Shown one piece after another: positions 1-14,121 of a DNA stretch of 64,000 nucleotides (positions are counted from its first letter, which is position 1; each line of letters starts with the position of its first letter). Position numbers and translations under genes: made by a program. Source of the DNA: Labyrinthula sp. Ha (Eukaryota; Sar; Bigyra; Labyrinthulida; Labyrinthulaceae); contig JAALGZ010000002.1 of NCBI GenBank assembly GCA_015227615.1, positions 186,001-250,000 of the forward strand, written 5' to 3'. The notes under the pieces were generated by a model. It saw only the letters and a list, made by a program, of their open reading frames with translations. It had not been told where the DNA came from and did no database searches.

Positions 1-2473
1 TTCTGCAGTTTATACATTTAAATTTGTTATCAGATAGCACAGAAAAACTTGGGTATATAAAAGTTTCATCTATGTTTAAATACTTGGTCATACAAAAAAT
101 ATGTACATATGACAAAAAAACAAAAGGTTTACTTTTTTAACGCAACATTCTTTTAAATCAGGTTGATAGAGAGATATAGCATTCTTGATTTTCTTGGGAA
201 ATATTGATACTTGTATTTAAATCTATTCATTTACAAATCTTAAATTAAATACATATTTTGCGCAATTTATCAATTAACTACTGAACATACAGCCAATTTT
301 CTTCATAAAGTGCATCCATATATATTTATCCCTCATCATTAAATGATAACCAACTTGGTCTTGTTTACGAATATGGCTGTGTAAACGATTAAACTCATGA
401 GAAATCAAACTTTGAAATAAAATAAGAAACAAGCCAGCATTTGTCTCTACCATATTTAAGAATGAATTGAAGTTAAAATCATATGAGAACCTTGTTGCCC
501 TTGATAGATATATTGAAATGTGTATTCAGTAGCTACATAATTCTTGTATTGAATTTGCGTGTACTTTTGGTGAAACTTAGATTACGGTTATCGCAAGAGC
601 TTAAGGTGACATCTACTAAAACAAAATCTTCAGAGAGAGATAGGGGGGAGGGGAAGATTTAAACATACTAGCATACTCAATCAATTCAACTTATCTTTGA
701 AACCTCGTGAATCTCACCAGGAACCACTACTTTGTGTAATCTGAAGAACACCGTTGATTATATCTCTGATCACTTAATCACATTCTCTTTCAAAAAATTG
801 AATATCTAAAAACTATCTCTTAGCCCTACAAACTCAAAAAAAAATCAAAGCTTAGGTCGCAGTTTTGACATTTTATTTGGTACTTATCTTTGGTCAATTA
901 TTATACGTTGATAAACATAAAAGGAAAACGGGGAAAGTTTAATATGCTTTAACCAAAGGTTTTAAAAGTCTCTGTGGCTTCTTGTATCACATGAAAATCT
1001 TAATAATATATTTTGTCGTCTGATTATTTGTGTTTCCTAAGCTGGGTAAAATGAAAAAATAAAACCTTACTTTCTTGACTTATGAATCTATACTTAACAA
1101 ACATAAAAAACTTAGCATCATTTGATTAAAAATATCATATGAGATATGCATATCTGATACCAGGGCATTTTACCTATTTCAAAATTCATAAACTCAGTCA
1201 TAAAAATTTTCAAACTAACGCTCAAACAGGTATAAGTAACTGAAAACTAACACCAAAAGCATATGTTTTATTCGGTGAAATGTTTCATATGGATTCCTCA
1301 TCAATCGTAATACCTACAAAATAAGAGAAATCACATACTTGTGTAGAAGTTAGCAGCACCTGAAATTTTTTGTACAAAGATTGTTATTGAAACAGATTTT
1401 CTATAAATCCTTAAAAAGCGATAAATATAACATCTAAGACAATCAAAAATACTGAAAAAGAAACTCAACCTTCAGATGCTATAACTTACATCACGAAATG
1501 CAAATATCTTATAACTGTTGAAGCGTTTTATAATTTTATCACTGAAGAAACAGCCTATCAGTATTTCTTGGTTGAGCAAAATTCTGGAGTTCTAAAAACT
1601 GAAGAAAAGAAACCAGCCTCATAAGTTGTTGACATGTGTTATAGGTATAACTGTTTCAATAACCCTAAGTTTCTTACTTGCTTAAATCTTTACAAAAGCG
1701 AAAACATAATTCAAGTAGTAAGAAGAAGGTATTGACAATGGGTGATGGAATCATTCAGATTAAATTCTCTGCTATAACAAAATCTCCAATAATGCTATAT
1801 TACCACATCATACGCGTAGAAGCACATCTAACTTCAACTAAATTCCTCTATCTGCTAGGTTACAACGTTTAAAGCAACTTTTCAAATAGATAAATCAAGT
1901 TCTCTAATTACGTAGACACTGATCTTCGGAGCATCATTGGAATCAGCAAATCATGTATTCTATGAGAGATAGATCCTTCCTACACGATCTTAGATTAATC
2001 TTCAGATTTAATTTTTCACTAGATGTTAATGCATTCGTCAACAATCAGTCTTTCACATTCTTATTTTTTTAAATAAATGGTCTATCATCACATACTGTGG
2101 CACTTGTGGTTTAACTAAAATGATACGGATTCCTTTGAAGACTTGTCCTCTTAGAACAAATCTACCAAAAATGTTGGATTATGGTAATTAGGTTTGCCTC
2201 TATGAAAAATAAACCAAAAAAGGTAAATACTAGTAATTATTCATCAGTTTAGTTGGTGGATTTGGGTATCAGTTTTGCTCTGTACAAAGTCTTCGAATCT
2301 AACACATAATTTTGACTATTTTTTCAGTCGATCCCAATATACATATATGTATATTTATATTTTTTTTTTGTTTTGAACAGACATAATAAATTTTCTAAAA
2401 ACATGTTTTCAAGATACTTTTCATTATAGCAAATTTGTTTTGAAATAGTATTTTCTGGAAGAGATGTAGACAC
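1..2473. other. Gene-free AT-rich region
   Basis: No reading frame here looks like a gene. The sequence is AT-rich with many homopolymer runs and frequent stops in all frames. The only structure I can support is the diverged repeat at about 228-290. A 64-codon open stretch on the plus strand near 1.68-1.87 kb resembles no family and fits chance. Confidence 0.6.
228..290. repeat. Diverged dispersed repeat, copy A
   Basis: A core at 244-282 matches 45918-45956 in the same orientation at 36 of 39 positions by eye, with weaker similarity on both sides. The pair lies 45 kb apart in otherwise unrelated DNA. The family is unknown; it could be a remnant of an old mobile element. Confidence 0.5.
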
Positions 2474-2592
2474 TGTCAAAATACGAAGAAGTTGAAATAT
2501 GTACTTTCTTTTACAGTTTTTATTTTTTTTATATTTTTCCTTACGTATTCTAACTGTATTTTCTAACTAGTATTTATATTCAATATTTGATA
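2474..2592 (-). repeat. 3' LTR of the copia element
   Basis: A 119-bp direct repeat that appears identical base for base to 6707-6825. Read on the minus strand it starts TATCAAATATTG and ends TTTTGACA. A purine-rich stretch lies immediately inside it (about 2593-2612), as expected for a polypurine tract. Confidence 0.9.
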
Positions 2593-5500
2593 TGCTTCTA
2601 CTTCCATATCTATTTTTTATTTTTGTTTTTGTTTTCTATTTTTTATTTGTTTTTTTTTTATTTCTTTTTATTTTATTTAACTTCTTTATCTCTTTCCATA
2701 GACTTGAATTGCTATCTTTTTAATTTTCTTCTTCGATTCTTTCTTTAAGCAATTTATTTCTTTGCTTGTAAAACATATTTTTGTTTGATGGCTTTGTCAA
2801 AATATCTGCTGGGTTTTCTAAACCCATAATATACGTTAACTTCCAGTTTCTCTTTTCTATTTCATATCTTGAATAGAAGTATTTTAGGTCAATATAACGA
2901 CTTCTCCCAGATACGACCTGACCTAAGATTAACTTAATGGTTCCTTGATTGTCATTAAAAATTTCAAATAACTTATTCTCAACTTCAAAAAAATCCAATA
3001 TATTGGTGAACCATTTTAAGTTAGATATGCCTCTAGCTAAAACCACAGTTTCAGCTTCTGTGCTACTTTGTGAAATTATGGTTTGCTTTTTAGTCTGCCA
3101 GAGGATCGGGGCTTCATTCCAGAAAATTATATGTCCATCAATACTTGCTAGAGTTCCTGGCACGTTTTTCCAACTTGCATCAGTAAAGAGGGATATTTTG
3201 TTTTCCATCACATTTTTCTTAAAGAAAATCCCAAGGTTTGAACTATGTAACATATACTTAAGTATTCTTTTTGCAGCTCTAATGTGTTCTACACCTGGTT
3301 CTTGACTGAAAACCGAGAGTCTGTTAATAATATAAGCGACTTCAGGTCTACAAACCCTTGAAGCAAATAGGAGTGATCCAATAACTGACTGAAAAAGTTT
3401 TGGGTCTTCTACAATTTGTTGTGCTGGTTCGAAATATGTGCCTGTCTGAAAAGGCATATCTGTCTTTTTACTTTCGTCGCATTCAAAGACTGCAGCCTTC
3501 TCAGTAATGTAATCTTGACAGTGTAGTTTAATATGACTGCCTGTGTCATTTACTTGAAAACCTATAAACTTTTCCGTTCTGTTTGTAAATTTCACATCAA
3601 AATATTCTTTCAAATTTCTCAATACATGATTACCCGCGCTCTTATCTTGGTAACAAAATAGAATGTCATCAACATACACAATTAGCATCAACAAGTCCCC
3701 GTTGTACTTTAATTTGTGCATTGTAGGTTCAAGTAAGCATCTGGTAAACCCTATTTTCTTTAACTTTGAATCTAGCAGCAAATACCACGCCCTAGCAGAT
3801 TCCTTTAAACCATAAATGGCTCTGTCACTTGTCCAACAATACCTTGGATGTGAAACTTGGAACTTCTTTGGTAACCTATAATATCTTTTGGCGTTCAGAG
3901 TTGCATTTAAGTATGCTGTTGATATATCTAGCTGAAGAACATTTTTATTCTTCGATGCACAGTATGCAAAAAATATTCTCACGGACTCAAAATTAGTAAC
4001 CGGTGAGTAAGTCTCCTGAAGTGGTGAGGAGTTTTTTCCATTCGCTGTAATACGCACTTTGTAAACGTATTTTTTCTTTATTGTATCATATTTTAGTGAA
4101 AATAATTCAACCAAGTCGAGAACTTCTGCACTATTTGGGATGCTTGAGCTCTCAATAAAGATACACCTTCCTATTTCCTGGAGCTTTTGAATCTCTTTGT
4201 CATACGCTTGGTACCACTCCTTGCTATTTTGAAAATGTTTTATCTGAAAATATGATCTTGGAGTCTTTTGTTTTTGTATGTTTAAAGCACACAAATACTC
4301 GTTTGGTTCCAATTGAAATTCTTTTATTATTTCCGCTCGATTAATCAGTGGTGTAAGCTTTGCTGGAGAATAAAAGTCGGGTTTTTTACAGTTCTCTTTG
4401 ATCTTCCTACCCAGTCACTTGGAGTTTCATTGGACACCTCTTTTCTCAACTCATCAAACTTCTTCTGGTGATCCTTCTCGTTTATGATCGTTTTTGATAT
4501 TTTGGGCGAGTTATATAACGTGTTTGTAGTTGGGGCTATGTTTCTGCTCAATACAACTTTTTTTAGGGCTTTGTCTATTATTATATGCTCAGAAGTTTGT
4601 TCGTTGATGCCCGCATAAATTCCTTCTCTTGATCTTTCACTAATTTTATTTAAAGGTTTGTCCAAAAGGTAAAAGATCTTCTGTCCAAAAATGTAAATAT
4701 TTTTTAAATTAAACTTTCTTTTTAAAATGTTGAAACTTGGAGTTTTATCTAAATATGAGTTTGAGGTATTGTTGTTTAGAAATACGGCAAACCTGGTTGC
4801 CAATGGCCAATATTTATCTTGTAGGGTCGCTTGTTTTAGAAGACTTCTTACCAAGACTAAAATTCTTTGATTTCCTCTTTCACTAACTCCATTTGCCTCA
4901 GGGGTATATCTTGGACTGAACTTTCTGTTAATACCATATTTTTCGCAGTATGTTATTATTTTCTTATTCAAAAATTCACCCCTTGGTCCATATATATTTC
5001 TTTTACTACCTTTTCAGATTGTTTTTGAATATATTCTACGAAACTTATCAATTTATTTATGGCTTCATGTTTTGTCTGTAAATTGTGAACGCTTTTAAAG
5101 CCTGTATATTCATCAGAGATGAGTAGAAAACCAGTTTGACCTTTATAACCTCTTGGCATTTTTACTAAGTCGCAACAAATTCTTTGAAGTGGTTCAGTTG
5201 CCCGGCTTTGTTTTTTCTGATATAATGGTAGTCTTTTTTGTTTCGTTATAGAACATATGTCACATTCTATAAGTTTTGGGCATTTTTCTTTTATCCCATA
5301 GAAGTCTAAAGTCTTATTCAATAAAGTTGGAGATATATGACCAAACAACTTATGGTAAAAAAATATATTGGATTCATTCATCATGATGTTTTCTTTTTGT
5401 AAAAAATTAAATTTGCTCTTGAAAATATTATTTTCTTGCTGGTGTGCTTGTAGAAATATTATGTCTTTTGAATTGAAGAAGCAAAGAGATCTTTCTGTAG

Positions 5501-6706
5501 TCTTCATTCTGGCTCCAGCTTTCAATAACTGACCTACTGATATCAAAGGTTCTGTATTTTCTAAAAGCATAACATTTTTAAGGTTCAAAATGAAACCCGT
5601 GTCCAATTGTATTTTAAAATCGGCTCTTATATTGTTTAGAATGGTTCCGCCAACAACCTTAACTTCCTTTGGCGAAACAGAATATGTTTTTACAGCTAAG
5701 TGTTTCCATTTCATAGGAAAACAGTGACTGCTTGCTCCAGTGTCCAGGATACATTGCTGTTTTTTCGTTTCTATGTTAGAATTATTCAGAGTTTCAGCTA
5801 CTGCTGTAAACTCTTCAAGTTCTCTATTGGGGTCACTGTTTTGTTCGCTTTGTTCTTTAGGCTTTTGCACCGTTTCCGGTTCTGTTACGTTTGCGACGTT
5901 CTGTTTATTGGCGTTACAATTTTGGTACCAGTGTGTGTTGGACTTACACGGAAAACAATACGTTTTAGATGTACAGTTTTGCGTTAAATGATTATTCCTC
6001 CCACACCTCCTGCAGTCCTTTTTGATATTTGAATTATTCCTAGAACTAATTTTGAACTGGTTTTTATTGGTGCCCGCTTTTTTGTTGTCTATCATGTCCG
6101 CAATTATTCTCATTTCTTTCAAAACTCTATCATAGTCTCTTATCTCTGGATAAAGTCTGAGTTGCTGTTTGAGTGTATCAACTAAAAAATGTTCTACACA
6201 CCTTAGAAGGGGATTCAGCTTATCTTCTGAGTTTAGATCTCCTCCAAGAGCTGTATACCTTTTCTGATTTACGTCAAAATTGTTTATTTTCTGCGACGCT
6301 GTGTTACCTGGTGAGTTGAATAAATACTCTCGAACTCTGTTTCGCTCAGTTTGGTCATCAGAAGCGTAAATATTGCTTATTTCAGTCCAGAGGTTATGTG
6401 GATCGGATATGTCTCCTACTGAAAGGATGACTTCTTCTGAGAGATGTTGATATAAGATTCTTAACGCTGTCGCATCAATTTCTCCCTGAGTTCTCTTTCT
6501 ATCTGTTTTACTAACTGAGTATCTTCACCTTTCTTGTTTTGAAGAACTCTATGAAGAACACTGTGTTCTCTAAGGTAGGATTTGACTTTGATGCTCCATG
6601 CTTTATAATTGGAGTTACTTGTCAACGTGAAGTCTGCTATAGAATTCATTTGAGTTTGTTATAAGTTGGTTGAAGGAAATTTATTGTGCTAATATGGCTG
6701 TTAACC

Positions 6707-6825
6707 TGTCAAAATACGAAGAAGTTGAAATATGTACTTTCTTTTACAGTTTTTATTTTTTTTATATTTTTCCTTACGTATTCTAACTGTATTTTCTAAC
6801 TAGTATTTATATTCAATATTTGATA
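6707..6825 (-). repeat. 5' LTR of the copia element
   Basis: A 119-bp direct repeat identical by eye to 2474-2592. The gag-like frame starts about 60 bp inside it on the minus strand. At 119 bp it is short for a copia LTR, and I could not assign a tRNA primer-binding site with confidence. Confidence 0.9.
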
Positions 6826-9800
6826 GAGACTAACTGTTAGCTTGTATGTCTAATTGTCTCAATTAGAGCACTTACAAGATATGCATTCAAGCTCAAGAAT
6901 CTTTTCGATTGTTGATAGGAGTTTATTACCGTTATTTCTCTTCAATAATAATTTGGCTCATTTTTCCTTGGAAGATGCTCCGCCTTTTCAGTTCTCCATG
7001 GCTAGAAATCAAAACTTCAACATATAATAGTTTTCAGATGACTATTTTACCAAATTCCGCCTTCTAAAAAAATAAAAAAGTTTAAGTGAAGCTCCAACTC
7101 AGATAAAATTCTCTATTTTTTTTTATTTTGGTTCATTCGTTTCTCTTATATTTCTCAACAAAACAACAAAAATAATATCAGATACATACTTTTAAGGTTT
7201 TCGCTTTCTTGAGATTAAATTCCATGATTCAGTTTCAAGAAGAGAAAGATAATCTTTTATTATTCTTTCAACAAACTCAATAACTCTTTAATAAGCTCTT
7301 ATACAGAAATTTATTGCATCGAACAAGAAGCTAACACATAATAAAAAAATGCAGCTTGTGAACTAACCACTACATTTTGACACTAGATGAAGCACGCTTT
7401 CTAGATTACTATTAACGACGCACGGTCACAGTTGTTACAGCAAAATATAACATATAAGGCACAGGTGATTTTTTCTAGCATCCAAAAAAATATGATTTCG
7501 TGAGTAATTTGAGCTCCGAATTATTTAAAATGACTTAAAGCGCCTTGTTCGCAATTACTGTAAGATATAATAACACAAAATAAAATATAAATCTAATCTG
7601 CAGAAAAAAGAAGAAACCTACAAAATGACGTGCTTCTGGGAACTTAAAGAACAGCAAAAATGTAAAAAGATCTAAATATCCCTATACAGAGGGAAGGTTA
7701 TGACAAGAAAATTAAAAAAAAATATATAGGAATGCTATGAATATTTTTGCGTTGCCAAGACTCCCTGATGTTAAAACAGGTCACGGGCTCTGATAACTAC
7801 TTTTTATTTTCACAGCAAAAGTGTTTCATCTAAAGTTTAAGTTCTTCTCGTGATAACACGTCAACTGTAAAATCTTCTAATATGTTACCTATTCCATAAT
7901 ATAAGATTGAATAATCTTAGTATAGCTCTGACATAAACTGTTCCGCAACAATTTTTCTTTAGAAGGTAAAATCAAATTTGTATACACACCTTTAGCAAAC
8001 CTTCTTGAACTATTTACAGATATTTAAGAATGGTTCCCAGCCCTATAGTGAACAAATATCATGTATATTTAATCAAACAGATTCTCTGAAGTTTAAATAA
8101 ATCTATTATGTCTCAGTTGATACACTTCAAGTAACTGATTACACATGTCCCAGGTTTATACGATTAGGACAAGATGAAGGTGCTTTCTATATAATAGAAA
8201 TTTACTTTTGTTGTAACATTGCCACTTTATATTCATTCGGCTCTCTTTATAGTATGAAAACTCAAATTAAACGAATTAAGAAGCATTTGCAATAAGAATG
8301 AACTAATTTCAACTAAACTGATGAATGTCATGGCAGTATCATCAAAAACATGAAATTATAAAGTACCATCTCCAAAAGGAAAACTTTTTATTAAGCTCTA
8401 AATTAATTTTTGCTAAAAATAAAGGCTCCCAGAATTCCGTTTTAATTGAATTTTAGTTTTCTAAACTTTCAAAAATTCAATTACAAAGTTAGTTTTAGAA
8501 AATTTCTAGATGATGTAGAGTTTTCTAGCCATACAAGGTTTCATATCATGTTAGTTCGACGTAAAATGTTTAATTGATATACTGCACCGTCACTATGATA
8601 TTAGATTTCACTATAAAATTTCATAGTTTAATTACAGCTAAGTCAATCCTTTAAAAGAACAATTAGAAAAAAAAGGAACAAATTGATCTTATCAACTCAT
8701 AGCTATAGTTGATTTGTTTGTTCTACTAATGTAATTTTTAGAAGATCAACTTCAGGGGAGTATCTTAACCCTTGCAATATTTTTCTTAGGACACGTTTCT
8801 AACCATGTAACCATTTTCAATTATGCTGAAAATACATAAACCTCCGCATTTACAGAGCTAAAATACATTTTCTATTTGTAAAATAGTTAATTACCAGAAT
8901 TCTGATATCTAAGGCAAGAGTTTGGTATCCTTACTAACTCAAATTTAACTCCAGAAACTCTATAAACATCCTTAGCACTGGGTTACATGTATATGGTAAT
9001 ACAAGTATTATTCATTAAATAACATTTGAAAAATTCTGTCTTAATAATTTCCCATTTCTCTATATTTAATCTGTTTTTCATGGGTCTGAAAAATATTTTG
9101 AGTTTAAGGTGATCATTAAGGTTTGAAAATCTTAGTCTCAAAAATTCAATAGCTGGTACCTTCAAGTATAACTTCCGCCAAAATAGGATTTCTAAGTGAT
9201 CTGTGCATTTTCCTAATCCATTATTATATTTGTGGACACGAAGGTTAATATTAGGGGATTTACATATAATAAGACATATATATAGGGAAAATTGTAAACT
9301 AACTACTAACAACCAATAATAACACTCTTACAAATACACATAGTATATACTCATGCTTAGCTGATATTGACTCCTACAATTAAGGCCAACACGCACGATG
9401 AAAGAATAGTATCTAAAATTTCCATACTTTCCCTCGGTAAGTCAAATGATATCTTACTTCAAAATTTAATTTCTTATATCTGGAGACCGCAAATTTCTCG
9501 GAAAACTAAAAGTGAGACATTAAGAAAGCAAGGAATAATTATTAAATGTGAAATATTTACCCAAGTTTCTCAATATTTATCTAGATGATAATTAGCCAAG
9601 TATTTATTCTTAGAACATTCTTAGAAGTTTCTGAATCTTAAGGATAATCATAACAGTAGTCTTTGAGGCTAATCCAAATTATTACACGATTCTAGGGCTA
9701 AATTCTTTCATTGAGTCATACATATGTAACATCTTAATGGAAATAGTTCCTCTGGATAAATTAATTGTAAAAAAAATCCTTCTATTGACAGATTCTATAC

Positions 9801-12800
9801 TCTTTAGCTACTTTGACCCCGTAATTCTTATAGGCATCTAGTTTTGTGCGAAACTACATCGTTTTCTGTGTTTATGATATTATGGTGTTAAAACAATAAA
9901 CTAAATCACTTTAGAGAGTCCTTAAGGGACGTATGTAACTTAAGCTAGATCAAATATATTTTCGTATAAACCAATTATGGCTGAAGAATACCAAATACTG
10001 AAATGAATGTCTTTTATGTTATGAACATGAATGCTTTTTAAGAAGCCACTTCCTGAAAGGAAACATCTCAGGAACGTTTATGTTTAGATGATTTTGTATT
10101 GATAGTTGAAACCAATTAGATAAATCACGAAAAATATTATTTGTTATGAAGAATTGCATTTTTTGGCCCTCTGAATCGCTATTACTCTTAATAAATGGAA
10201 TAAAAATCAGTTCCTTATATAAGAAAATAGTTGATAAACTTATATTTGGATAATGTGCTACATACTTACTGATTCAAATGCCTAGAAAAATATCTTGGAC
10301 ACTGAGTTGCACTGTGTTGTATCGACATAAGATACGTTTATCTAATCTAAATGAATCATACTAAAATAGGTTTCAAATAAACTAAGAAAAGAACATTGAA
10401 AGTACAATTAGATTGGGTTGTACACTAAATTTGTATATTTTATATAATTACTCGTCTACTGATATTTTCGTTTTAATACATTTTACAACGTTTTTTAGCA
10501 GTAATTGAGCTTAAGAACGGTTCTTCAAACTTTGTGATATTGTATTCTGGTTGCTTATTTATTTTACGAAAAGTTTTATTTGAGTCACACTTCTTTCCAA
10601 ATTTACAGGAATAAAAGTTATACTTTCATGCTCTTCTGTATCAACATCTTTCATTGGTTTATAACACTATTCAATCTTTTCCTGTTAATGTTTCAGATGT
10701 GAGGTGATTTAAACCACAACATATTCTCTTAGTTACACAAATTTTCTTTCTTAGAATATAATACAGCTTACATATTGCATATTTTTCTTTAATGAATTCT
10801 TGTGACGCAAAAAACCACGTTTTCTATCTTTCGACAATTTTTCTTCTTCTTCTTCTAGCCTTTTGCTAATCTATGTAAGCCTAAAATTCAGTTTTCAATT
10901 TCATTTTTTTTCTACATGTTGAGTGTTATTATTATTCTTTCCACACGTTTTCTTCTTGTGGCAAAAGGTTTTGTTTCATATTCCTGTACTTGATATATAT
11001 AGAATTGTGAAACTGGAAACGGAAATGGTAATTAAGCTTTTTAAGAATTTAAGGAAAAGGTTAAAACTTCAGAAGTGCTTTGAGCTCCATGATGGAATGG
11101 GTGATACTGAAGCTTTGACAATTCCATAATTCTGAATGCAAGAATTCTCAAACTTTAGAATTACGAGAACCAATCAAAGGGTGTTGAAAAATACCCAAAA
11201 AAGCAAATTGAAACAGTGAATGGAATCCTAAAGAGCCTGAAATTATCGGATTCTTTACTTGGTTCATTGGTTTATAACAAAACGAAGCCTTTCAAAACGA
11301 GAAAGCATCAAACTCGTATATTTATGAAAACTTAAAAGTTAGACTAAATAGCTTTCTGAAAAATAGTATGACGATCGTATAGGAAGGTCTTGTTTACCTA
11401 AATCATAGGGCAACAGATTGCTTAGCCAATTATTTTGCCACATTATTTCGATGATTTCCAGCTAAATATATTGGGACTTGCTTTAAAAATCGCGTAAAGA
11501 CTGAACTTCTCCGGAAATAATTAAGGTGGAAAAGGATAGAAACAGTACGAGAAGAGAGCGTAAACGGCAATTAAGACTGGGGTGTCGGGAAACACTTTCG
11601 TGAAGGTCTTCGAATCACAAATTTCCCTAGAGAGATATGTATATGACAGACCCATAGAATTGCCTATATGGCGAAACAAAAACCAAGGTATCGAACCATG
11701 TGAAGTGGGTATGAAATAATTAGTATCATTTATTTCCACTAATTTAAGACATAATGTATAGGATAGTGCTAGGACACCTCCTTTCTTGCAGTTATTGTTA
11801 AGAATTCTCTTAAAAGTTTTTGTCGAATCCATAAAAAGGCGGAAATAATCTAAAACCAAGCAGCTGCTGGTTATATTAGAATTAGAGTCTTTTCTGATAT
11901 ATTTATTCATTTTTGACGAACATGTTGTGTTTTGGCATGATAATGAAAATTAATTGAATTAAGAAAGTGAGAGGAGCAGCTCAACTATAATTGTAACCGA
12001 TCTTTGGTTATTTATTCACTCCAATTAATGTTAATATACAGATTGGATCTCATAGGAGATATAGTATCTGCATATGACCTAGTTCCAAATAAAGCGGAAA
12101 CAAGGTTAATAACTCCCACCATTGCACAAAGAATTCCCTAAAGAGGCATGAAATTTAGTTTTTCATCTCCATAATAAATGTTCAGTAATATTTAAATTTA
12201 GGTTTCTAGAGAAAACCACGAGAAACAAGATATTTTCCCCTAGATCTAAATTTGTGGAGAGTTAAATAATCAAGTAAAAAGGAAGTACCTCTCTTCAGAA
12301 TGAAATCTACTGCATACCTGTTCTCTGCTGCAGTATACCCTGAAATTTATGAATAAAAAGAATGACAAGCACATTCATCCTGTTGTATATATCAATGTAA
12401 AGAGAACAAAAAGGTATTATAGTACTTTAATTGACGAGATGCTTTGATTTACTAAACCATAGAAACTATAGAACATTGTGTAGCAACTAATCCTGAATAT
12501 TTTGTGGAGATGAATTGTAGGGAAATAATTCCTTTTGGTAAATAAATCAATTAGAATGCTCGGTACTATTGCTAAAAGGAAATACAGTCAGTTTACCTTA
12601 TTTGGCAAACTAAAGAAAAGACCATTTTAGATAATCCGTTTATAATATCTCGTGTTCAGATTATTCAACTTTTTCTAAAGAAAATGACTATGCTCATGGT
12701 TTGTGACATAACCCACAACCCCTTGTACGACATTTGAATTTATTTAATGAAAGACATCAACAAACAGAACAATTATATTTAAAGTATTCAAGAATGCAAT

Positions 12801-14121
12801 ATTTTTCACTCCTTTGGCTCTACAGCAGGGTTAGGTAAGATATGATGAATGTTTATGTAAGATTTGACCAAAATCTTAAAGTATTTTTTTGGGTTACTTC
12901 TATCATTTAGATTCTATTAGATGAGCAAATTTTGTTCAACCGATAATTTACAACCATGTGTTTAGGTAAGATTCAGAAATTTCTCAAAGCAGGTTCTAGA
13001 TATATATTGTATAGATTAATGGACTTATTGTTTTAATGCCACGTACTTTAGATATATAGAGAACGTACAGGTAAGCCTCTAATTCATGAAAGTCAAACAT
13101 AAATGTTTCACGAAGATTGTTTAAAGTTTTATTTCATTTTGCATGTAAACTCAGTTTGCAGTCAAGTATGGAATTATGGATAAACCAACGATGTTTAAAG
13201 ACTTATGTCTATTATTTTTCTTAAAATTTTATATCTTTACGAGCATGTTAGATGGAATGCAAGTTGAGGGTGGAAAATTTAGTATCTTAAATTAATACTT
13301 CGAAAGGTTAATTAAAAATTAGATTTCCATTTTACTAGTCTCAAGTATAGCTTACTTTTAGCTTTATTCATTAAATAATAATAAGAACTCGTCAATTGGG
13401 TAAGTTATGCTGATGGCCCTTTAATATCTTCATAGAGAGTTAATGTTTGGGAATTTGTTATTCTACCTTCAAAAAATCTCATATTAATTCGCACACAACT
13501 CATTTTTATAAATTTAGGTCTTTCTCAATGGTTCAATGAGAAAGGTTCTCAAAATTGTTCTAACAAGCGATTATCATATAGTTTAAGAATTTTGGGAAGT
13601 TTAAACATTTAGACAAATGTTTCACATGAATCATTTCAACTCTAGCCTCTTTGGCATATGTTATAAAGCTTTTACAATTGTTCATCAACCAAAACAACGA
13701 TTAATCTTAATATTTGTGCCAGTAGTGTAATCCTAAGCAAGAAAATTACTACTAAGGGAAATTTTAAGAGTTTTCATTCTACACACTTCTCATTGAGACT
13801 CTCAAGATTTCTTATTTCTCACTTAAAGTGCCTTCGAGGTTTCATAGTTCTCACCCAGACTTTCCACAAACTAATAAGCACTCAGCCTAAATCTTCAGGT
13901 GGCGCTCTTAAGGCAGCCATTCATATATGCCATCTATCAATAGATTTACATACATCTGCTCTCCGATTAAGTTAAGAAATAAAATAAATATTTATTCTCG
14001 AAAAACATAACCTTAATTTAACCTCGAGGCCGCTCGACCACGAAACATATTTATTCTTTCAAATTACAGCCTATTTCATTGAACAGAATATCTAATAATA
14101 ACCATAAATCTAGCCAAAAAC
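6826..14121. other. Gene-free AT-rich region
   Basis: No gene recognised in 7.3 kb. The longest open stretches (109 codons minus at 8983-9312; 129 codons minus at 11521-11910; 60 codons plus at 13793-13975) show no family motif and have composition expected by chance. A short (TTC)n run lies near 10.84 kb. Genes cut up by many 30-nt introns could be missed here. Confidence 0.5.

Larger units (their letters stand above)
2474..6825 (-). mobile_element. Ty1/copia LTR retrotransposon, broken, young LTRs
   Basis: This is a Ty1/copia element read on the minus strand. In transcription order it has a 5' LTR (6707-6825), a gag-like start (about 6.4-6.65 kb), a CCHC zinc knuckle (about 6.0 kb), an aspartic protease with DTGASSHC (about 5.75 kb), an integrase (about 4.5-5.4 kb), reverse transcriptase with YVDDILF (about 3.4-4.1 kb), RNase H (about 2.8-3.2 kb), a purine-rich tract just before the 3' LTR, and the 3' LTR (2474-2592). 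The pol order protease-integrase-RT-RNase H is diagnostic of copia rather than Ty3/gypsy. The coding region is broken, with about three interruptions. The two LTRs appear identical, so the insertion is recent. The flanking 5-mers gacac and gagac may be an imperfect target duplication. Confidence 0.93.

Noticed and set aside
8983-9312. 109-codon open frame on the minus strand
   Set aside because: Low-complexity hydrophobic/basic composition, no family resemblance, isolated in empty DNA.
11521-11910. 129-codon open frame on the minus strand
   Set aside because: No motif or plausible domain; the opposite strand is also partly open and the composition matches other chance frames.
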